Source: Rhizobiaceae bacterium CPCC 101076
GTDB taxonomy: Bacteria > Pseudomonadota > Alphaproteobacteria > Rhizobiales > Methylopilaceae
Assembly: GCA_003347645.1 (NCBI GenBank)
Contig: QDFX01000014.1
Location: forward strand, 49,129 to 113,128
Direction of reading: 5' to 3'
DNA: 64,000 nucleotides
Positions 58,940-64,000 of the stretch are shown in pieces (position 1 is the first letter of the stretch; every line of letters starts with the position of its first letter). The notes below the pieces were generated by a model, which worked only from the letters and a program-made list of their open reading frames with translations, made no database searches and was not told where the DNA came from. The translations under genes were made by a program, and so were the position numbers.

Positions 58940-58960
58940 CGCCCCTCGTGACGAGGGGCG
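58940..58960. terminator. Hairpin after kdpE
   Basis: CGCCCCTCGT and ACGAGGGGCG form a 10-bp inverted repeat around one base, 24 bp beyond the kdpE stop. Stable but without a T-tract; probably ends or protects the kdp transcript. Confidence 0.5.
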
Positions 58961-58972
58961 CCGTCGCATCTA

Positions 58973-59004
58973 TATCCCGAGCGGATCCATCACCGCTCGG
59001 GATA
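58973..59004 (+). promoter_or_regulatory. 12-bp hairpin abutting the start codon of the fRMsr gene
   Basis: TATCCCGAGCGG pairs perfectly with CCGCTCGGGATA around ATCCATCA, ending 3 nt before the ATG. No separate ribosome site is visible, so the fold would cover the initiation region and may control translation; it could also be a protein operator. Confidence 0.6.
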
Positions 59005-59007
59005 GAA

Positions 59008-59493
59008 ATGTTCGAACTCAAAGTGGCCGACGCGGCTGACAAGGCCACGTTCTATGACGACCTGACCAGCCAATTGACGGGCCTGCTCGAAGGCGAGCGG
59101 GATCCCATCGCCAATGCCGCGAACACCTCGGCTCTGCTGTTCCAGTTGATGCCCCGGCTGAACTGGGCCGGCTTCTATTTCATGCGGGACGGTGAGCTGG
59201 TGCTTGGACCGTTCCAGGGAAGGCCAGCCTGCGTACGCATCGCGGTCGGTCGGGGCGTTTGTGGAACTGCGGTTGAGCGGCGGCAGAGCATGCTCGTCGA
59301 GGACGTCCACGCCTTTCCCGGGCACATCGCCTGCGATGCCGCGTCCCGGTCGGAACTCGTCGTGCCGTTGATCAGGAATGGGAAGGTGATCGGCGTGATC
59401 GATCTCGACAGCCCGGACCTTGCGCGCTTCGACGAAGACGACCGCGCCGGCATAGAGCGTTTCGCCGCGATCTATCTCTCCGCGAGTGACTAG
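59008..59493 (+). CDS. Free methionine-(R)-sulfoxide reductase (GAF-type fRMsr)
   Basis: 161 residues from ATG 59008; longer starts run back into kdpE. A GAF-fold enzyme with cysteines at 75, 85 and 109, which reproduce exactly the 10 and 24 spacing of Cys84, 94 and 118 of E. coli MsrC. Reduces free Met-R-sulfoxide with thioredoxin. Its TAG shares the palindrome CTAG with the stop of the convergent ModE-type gene. Confidence 0.9.
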   Translation: MFELKVADAADKATFYDDLTSQLTGLLEGERDPIANAANTSALLFQLMPRLNWAGFYFMRDGELVLGPFQGRPACVRIAVGRGVCGTAVERRQSMLVEDVHAFPGHIACDAASRSELVVPLIRNGKVIGVIDLDSPDLARFDEDDRAGIERFAAIYLSASD

Positions 59494-59834
59494 GTTTTCT
59501 GCTTCCGCATCTCTTCGAGGCTCGATATGTGCGAGCCGGCGGCTTGCTGCGATGCCGCCTCCACTGCACGGAAATGGGCGACCACGTCACGCCCGAGTGG
59601 GGTCAGTTCCGCGCCACCGCCGCTCTTGCCACCCGGCTGCGCGGCGATAACGGGCGATCCGAAGATGCGGTTCATCTCCGCGACGAGGTCCCAGGCGCGC
59701 TTGTAGGACATGTCCATCGCCCGGCCCGCCGCCGAGATCGAACCGTGCTCGGCAATGGCCTCTAACAGTGCCACCTTGCCGGGGCCGATCCAGCTGTTGT
59801 CGTCGAAATAGAGCCTGACCTGGAGTTTGGACAT
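59490..59834 (-). CDS. ModE-type winged-helix protein (N-terminal domain only)
   Basis: 114 residues: a LysR-like winged HTH as in the DNA-binding half of ModE (LLEAIAEHGSISAAGRAMDMSYKRAW, GGKSGGGAELTPLG). The molybdate-binding TOBE/MOP half is missing, common among alphaproteobacterial copies. It may regulate molybdate or other genes without sensing molybdate itself. Start at the ATG; a GTG 30 nt upstream is possible. Confidence 0.87.
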   Translation of the reverse strand: MSKLQVRLYFDDNSWIGPGKVALLEAIAEHGSISAAGRAMDMSYKRAWDLVAEMNRIFGSPVIAAQPGGKSGGGAELTPLGRDVVAHFRAVEAASQQAAGSHISSLEEMRKQKT

Positions 59835-59899
59835 AAAGTCGCTCGCCGATGAATTGTTCACGCCATGCAGTTCTAGCAAAAGCCTTCGCCTCCTCGCAC

Positions 59900-60379
59900 T
59901 CAGACCAGGTGGGCGGTCGGCAGTGCGGTGGTGTATTTCACCCGGCTCAGCGCAAAGCTCGAACGGATGCTGGAGACGACCGGGATCTGGGTCAGGACGT
60001 CGATCACGAATTCCTGGTACTTCGACAGATCCTCGGCGACGACGCGCAGCAGATAGTCGGAATCGCCGCTCATCAGATAGCACTCCATGACTTCGGGCCG
60101 CTTGGCGATCGCGCGCTCGAAGATCGAGAGCGATTCCTTGTTCTGCTTCTCCAGCGAGACGTGGACGAAAACGTTGACCGTGAGGCCGAGCGCTGCCGGG
60201 TCGACGACCGCGACCGAGCGCTGGATGACCTCGTTCTTCTTCAATTCGCTGACGCGGCGCCAGCAGGGCGACTGGGACAGGCCGACGTCCTTCGCCAGAT
60301 CGGCGAGGCTGATCTCGCTGTTGGTCTGAAGCGCATCGATGATGCGGATCGTGGCGGCGTCGAAATTCTGTTTCTGCAT
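59900..60379 (-). CDS. Lrp/AsnC family regulator
   Basis: 159 residues. HTH SLADLAKDVGLSQSPCWRRVSELKK and a C-terminal RAM ligand domain (VMECYLMSGDSDYLLRVVAEDL). Divergent from an EamA-family exporter over 142 bp, a frequent pairing in which an amino acid induces its own export. The start at ATG 60379 fits family length better than one 39 nt upstream. Confidence 0.92.
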   Translation of the reverse strand: MQKQNFDAATIRIIDALQTNSEISLADLAKDVGLSQSPCWRRVSELKKNEVIQRSVAVVDPAALGLTVNVFVHVSLEKQNKESLSIFERAIAKRPEVMECYLMSGDSDYLLRVVAEDLSKYQEFVIDVLTQIPVVSSIRSSFALSRVKYTTALPTAHLV

Positions 60380-60521
60380 CGGAACAAAATCCCCAGATAT
60401 TGGCAATAACCGGTTCAATATTCTCTATATGACGGATCTGTCCGCAAAATAGCACGAACTTTCCTGCAGATTGGGATCACTCTGTACGCGTTGCGTTCGT
60501 GCCTGTGCGGCAGAGGCATTC

Positions 60522-61517
60522 GTGAGCATCTCGACCACCTGCACCCAGGCTATTTCCACCCGTGACGCCGAGGCGCGTCAGACGGCGATCTGGCTCGGCC
60601 TGATGGTCGTGCTCTGGGGCCTGAGCTGGCCGGCGATGAAGGCCGCGCTCGGGTCCATCCCGCCGCTCTGGCTGGCGTCGTTCCGGTTCTCGACCGCCTG
60701 TGTCCTGCTGTTCGCGCTCTGCTGGATGCGCAGGCAGCTGCGGTTTCCGCCCCGTGCGGACTGGCCGATCCTGCTCAGCGTCGGCGGTCTGCAGATGATG
60801 GCTTTCACAGCTCTCAGCCTGACCGCGATGCAGTTCACCGATGCCGGCCGCGCGGCGGTGCTCGCCTATACGACCCCGCTCTGGGGCGTGATCGCCGCCT
60901 GCCTGTTCGTCAGCGAGCGGCCGACACGCTGGCAGCTCTTTTCCCTTGCCGTCGGCCTCTCCGGCATCGCGCTGATTTGCTCGCCTCTCGGCATGGACTG
61001 GACGCGGCCCGCGGTCCTGCTCGGCAATGCGCTTCTGCTCGCGGCCGCGATGTGCTGGGCTGTCGTGATCCTCCACGTCCGCAGGCATGTCTGGACCGCG
61101 AAGCCGATTGAGATCGCGCCCTGGCAGATGCTGTTCGCGACGATCCCACTGACGATAGCGGCGGTCTTTTTCGAAGGCTCGCCCACGCAGATCGAATGGA
61201 CGCCACAACTCGTCGGCCTCGTCGCCTATATCGGCCCGGTCGCGACGGCGATCTGCTTCGTCGTCTCGTCGGAATATGGCCGCCGTGTCTCGACCTTCGC
61301 GATGTCGAACATCACCCTCGGCGTGCCGGTTCTCGGTCTCGTCTCCTCAGCCCTGATACTCGGCGAGGTCATGTCGGCAGGTTTGATCGGCGGTGTCGTG
61401 CTGGTCGTGATCGGTGTCGTGCTGTCGGCCGTCGCGATCCGCAGGAAGGCGCAGCAGAATGCGCTGACGGCCGAGCGTGCCAGGCGTCTCGCCAAGGCGG
61501 CGGGCACCGTCGGCTGA
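60522..61517 (+). CDS. EamA/DMT-family transporter
   Basis: 331 residues from a GTG with AGAGG upstream; a start 51 nt earlier would add an unlikely Cys-rich lead. Ten predicted membrane helices in two EamA repeats (MVVLWGLSWPAMKAALG; LVGLVAYIGPVATAICF). Probably exports an amino acid or related metabolite under Lrp control. Convergent with the hybrid kinase gene, 3 bp between stops. Confidence 0.87.
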   Translation: MSISTTCTQAISTRDAEARQTAIWLGLMVVLWGLSWPAMKAALGSIPPLWLASFRFSTACVLLFALCWMRRQLRFPPRADWPILLSVGGLQMMAFTALSLTAMQFTDAGRAAVLAYTTPLWGVIAACLFVSERPTRWQLFSLAVGLSGIALICSPLGMDWTRPAVLLGNALLLAAAMCWAVVILHVRRHVWTAKPIEIAPWQMLFATIPLTIAAVFFEGSPTQIEWTPQLVGLVAYIGPVATAICFVVSSEYGRRVSTFAMSNITLGVPVLGLVSSALILGEVMSAGLIGGVVLVVIGVVLSAVAIRRKAQQNALTAERARRLAKAAGTVG

Positions 61518-61520
61518 CGA

Positions 61521-63791
61521 TCAGGCCGGTATTGCCTTGTCGATCGCCTCGGCGAGAGCGGAAAGGGAAAACGGCTTGGCCAGGCGAGGTATGCCGTCGG
61601 CGGTACCCGGCGGCAGGTCGGCATAGCCCGATGCGAGGATGATCGGCAAATCGGGTTTGCTGGCGCGCAGCGCGGTCGCGAGTTGGGCGCCGGTCATTTC
61701 CGGCATTGCATGATCGGTGATGACGAGATCGAACGGCGCGCGCCCGATGCTGTCGAGCGCCTCCCGGCCGCAGCGGGCAAACGTCACACGGTGGCCAAGA
61801 TCCTCTAGCAGCTCGCATGTGCTCATCAGCACCATGTCGTCGTCGTCGACGGCGAGAACCGAAAGCGTCCGTTGGCTGCCGCCGACCGTTTCCGCCGCCA
61901 ATCCGTTATCATGGTAGGTGGGAACCTCGACCGACCGGGCCGGCAGCCAGATTTCCGCGGTTGTCCCTGCGCCCGGGGCGCTTTTCAGGATGAGAGTGCC
62001 GCCCGATTGTTCGGCAAAGCCATGCACCATCGAGAGACCGAGACCGGTACCCCGTCCCACCTCCTTGGTCGTGAAGAATGGATCGGTCGCCTTCTTCAGC
62101 GTCGCCTCGTCCATGCCATGGCCGGTATCGGTGACCGACAGGCAAATATAGCGACCCGGCTGGAGAGATGACGCCCGGCCCGTCGGCGTCATCTCACGCC
62201 CGGCGATCACGATGCGGCCTTCGCCATTCATCGCGTCGCGGGCGTTGACCGCGAGATTGAGGAGAGCGGATTCAAGCTGGTTCCGGTCGGTCTCGACCGA
62301 CGGGAGATCGGGCGCGAGATCGATCTCGACCGCAATGATTGGGCCGAGCGAGCGCTCCATCAGCTCGCTCATGCCGCCGACGAGCTCGTTCAGGTCGACC
62401 GGCTCGAAGTTCAAATCCTGCTGCCGGGCGAAGGTCAGCATCCGCCGGGTGAGCGACGCGCCGCGCTGGGCGCCGTTCATCGCATTGTCGAGCAGGCGCA
62501 CGATGCCCGGATCCTGCGGGAGGCGCTTGCGCAGAAGTTCTAGGCTGCCCAGCACCGCCATCAGAAGATTGTTGAAGTCGTGGGCGATGCCGCCGGTGAG
62601 GTTGCCCAGGGCTTCCATCTTCAGCACTTGGCCAAGCGCCTGCTCGGCCTGTCGCAAGGCCGCGGTGCGTTCCTCGACCTTCTCGGCGAGCTCGTCGCGG
62701 AATCTCTGCTCGCCGAGCCTGACCTCCGCCTCCGATCGTGCGCGCTCGATATGCGCCCATGAGCGCTCGGTGACTTCGGTGAGGAGCGCGATTTCGCTCG
62801 CCGTCCAGCGCCGCGCGACCTTGTCGTGGACGGCCATCAATGCGGTCAGCTGTCCTTCCTTCACCAACGGCATGCAGATCGTCGCCGTAATGCCGATGGC
62901 CTGAAAGGTCGCGGCCTCGTGCGGCAGGATTTCGGTCAGGTTGTCGTTGATGATCAGCGGCAGGCCAGCGGACAGGTTCCTTACCGCGAGCCGGCCGAAA
63001 TCACCCAGGTTGTAATGACCGACAATGCTGCGGGAGCCCGGAGCCGCCCAATCGCCGCGAATGGTGAACCCGTTTTCGTCGGGGTCCATGTCGGCATAGG
63101 CGCAGGACGATACGCCGAGATATTCGCCGAGCATGCGGGTGCTGATCGCAAGGATCTCGTCGGCGTCGGTGCTTTTCGCGGTCTCCTTGCCGAGCCCGTC
63201 GAGGAAGCGGAGCCGGGCTTCCGCCTCGCGCAGCCGCCGCTCCACCCTGACGCGTTCCGTGGTCTCGACGACGATGGCGATGACGCCCGCCGGCTTTCCT
63301 TTTTCGTCGAGCACCGGCGAATAGTCGAGGTTCATCCAGACCTGTTCCGGCCGGCCGTGGCGATAGAGCGTCAGCTCCTGGTCCTGGTAGGCGAGTGTGC
63401 CTCCGGCGAGGCCGGTTCTCATGACGTGGTCGTTGAAGTCGGCGACCTCCGGCCAGCCCCTGCGAACTTCCGAGCCGAGGAGCTGCGGATGCCTTTGGCC
63501 GGCGAAGACCGAATAGGCATCGTTGTAGATCATGATACCCTCCTCGCCCCAGAGGAGGACGATCGGGACTGGGGACAGCAGCAGCATCCCCGTGACGGTC
63601 TTTAGGCTCTGCGGCCAGTGCTCGATCGGGCCGATGCTCGTCTGCGACCAGTCGAAGGCGCGGATCAGCGCACCGAGCTCGCCCCCGCCGGCGGGGAACG
63701 GCGAACTCCGGGTCGCAGCATTCAGTGTCTGATCTTCCGAATGCTGCTCCACGTCGTCCGGCCCCTCATGTGGTATTGCCGTGTGAAACAT
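61521..63791 (-). CDS. Soluble PAS-GAF hybrid histidine kinase with C-terminal receiver
   Basis: 756 residues from ATG 63791; ATGs at 63857 and 63944 are possible. A PAS domain (about 30-185), a GAF domain (about 195-350), a HisKA/ATPase core with phospho-accepting His in GGIAHDFNNLLMAV and GTGLGLSMV, and a receiver with Asp in LVITDHAMPEMTG. No membrane segments, so a cytosolic sensor. No partner regulator is adjacent. The N-terminal FDWSQTSIGPIEHWPQSL motif is shared with many alphaproteobacterial PAS kinases. Confidence 0.88.
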   Translation of the reverse strand: MFHTAIPHEGPDDVEQHSEDQTLNAATRSSPFPAGGGELGALIRAFDWSQTSIGPIEHWPQSLKTVTGMLLLSPVPIVLLWGEEGIMIYNDAYSVFAGQRHPQLLGSEVRRGWPEVADFNDHVMRTGLAGGTLAYQDQELTLYRHGRPEQVWMNLDYSPVLDEKGKPAGVIAIVVETTERVRVERRLREAEARLRFLDGLGKETAKSTDADEILAISTRMLGEYLGVSSCAYADMDPDENGFTIRGDWAAPGSRSIVGHYNLGDFGRLAVRNLSAGLPLIINDNLTEILPHEAATFQAIGITATICMPLVKEGQLTALMAVHDKVARRWTASEIALLTEVTERSWAHIERARSEAEVRLGEQRFRDELAEKVEERTAALRQAEQALGQVLKMEALGNLTGGIAHDFNNLLMAVLGSLELLRKRLPQDPGIVRLLDNAMNGAQRGASLTRRMLTFARQQDLNFEPVDLNELVGGMSELMERSLGPIIAVEIDLAPDLPSVETDRNQLESALLNLAVNARDAMNGEGRIVIAGREMTPTGRASSLQPGRYICLSVTDTGHGMDEATLKKATDPFFTTKEVGRGTGLGLSMVHGFAEQSGGTLILKSAPGAGTTAEIWLPARSVEVPTYHDNGLAAETVGGSQRTLSVLAVDDDDMVLMSTCELLEDLGHRVTFARCGREALDSIGRAPFDLVITDHAMPEMTGAQLATALRASKPDLPIILASGYADLPPGTADGIPRLAKPFSLSALAEAIDKAIPA

Positions 63792-63922
63792 GCCGCGATT
63801 CAAAGCCGCTGGCGGTCGTTTGTTCCAATCCCCCGGCTCACATGTCGGGAGGTTCATGGCAAGTAAAGTATGGGTGTCCGGCCGCCCCTGTCGCGGCAAG
63901 GTGTTCTGTGTGAGGTTTGGGG

Positions 63923-64000
63923 ATGACCTTCGGTCCCGCTGCATCCGGCGTTTATGCGATCGCCACGACGCCGTTTCATGCGAATGGCGCGCTCGACACG
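63923..64000 (+). CDS. DapA (dihydrodipicolinate synthase) family protein, 3' part outside the window
   Basis: 26 codons from ATG 63923, preceded by GAGG, run off the right edge. The opening SGVYAIATTPFHANGALDT is typical of the DapA/N-acetylneuraminate lyase aldolase family. Which member cannot be told from this much. Confidence 0.7.
   Translation, partial: MTFGPAASGVYAIATTPFHANGALDT

Overview
The window is GC-rich (visibly well above 60%) and carries gene content typical of an alphaproteobacterium of the order Hyphomicrobiales (Rhizobiales): a SUV3-like helicase / S4 protein / 7Fe ferredoxin FdxA / CarD run, a second-type sigma-32 (RpoH2), a stand-alone ModE-type HTH protein and fused-type Kdp genes. 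I cannot name the genus from sequence alone; a Bosea- or Methylobacterium-like organism would fit. No rRNA, CRISPR array, transposase or integrase was seen.

Layout. 1-10.5 kb is a core-like block: the end of a DUF3108 gene, helicase, S4 protein, fdxA, carD with a clear terminator, a small-molecule kinase, rpoH, palindromic repeats, an M48 lipoprotein protease, a secreted SNase-like protein and tRNA-Arg(CCU). 10.7-13.6 kb holds a LysR regulator divergent from an EthD protein and an MFS exporter. 13.8-18.9 kb is a copper-homeostasis island: CopA ATPase, CopZ chaperone, a four-helix Cys-rich copper protein, a DUF305 protein, a small Cys/His-rich exported protein and CueR, with three CueR-type operators.

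19.0-40.8 kb is a large catabolic region built as two back-to-back operons around a decarboxylase/racemase-like gene and a GntR regulator. Leftward: a dipeptide-type ABC importer (SBP, two permeases, two ATPases), an amidohydrolase and a GAF protein. Rightward: a polyamine-type ABC importer, an amidohydrolase, a GAF protein, two more amidohydrolases, an amidase, a TetR regulator, an AtzH-like protein and, apart, an exported alpha/beta-hydrolase. The set of families resembles s-triazine/N-heterocycle breakdown (AtzA/B/C, AtzE, AtzH families) without being any known pathway. A shared operator-like motif lies in front of both importers.

41.1-45.5 kb is a three-gene operon with overlapping stop/start codons: a multi-zinc-ribbon protein, a processive-type GT2 glycosyltransferase, and a fusion of a membrane-anchored HlyD/BgsB-like adaptor to a GH16 beta-glucanase. 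I read it as a beta-glucan synthesis/export/trimming system and regard it as the most interesting item. 45.7-49.9 kb holds a small exported protein, MsrB and an orphan type I secretion ATPase/adaptor pair. 50.5-58.9 kb is a complete Kdp potassium-pump operon (a micro-ORF, kdpF, A, B, C, a degenerate PTS EIIA-Ntr-like gene, kdpD, kdpE). 59-64 kb carries a free-methionine-sulfoxide reductase, a ModE-type HTH protein, an Lrp regulator divergent from an EamA exporter, a hybrid histidine kinase and the start of a DapA-family gene.
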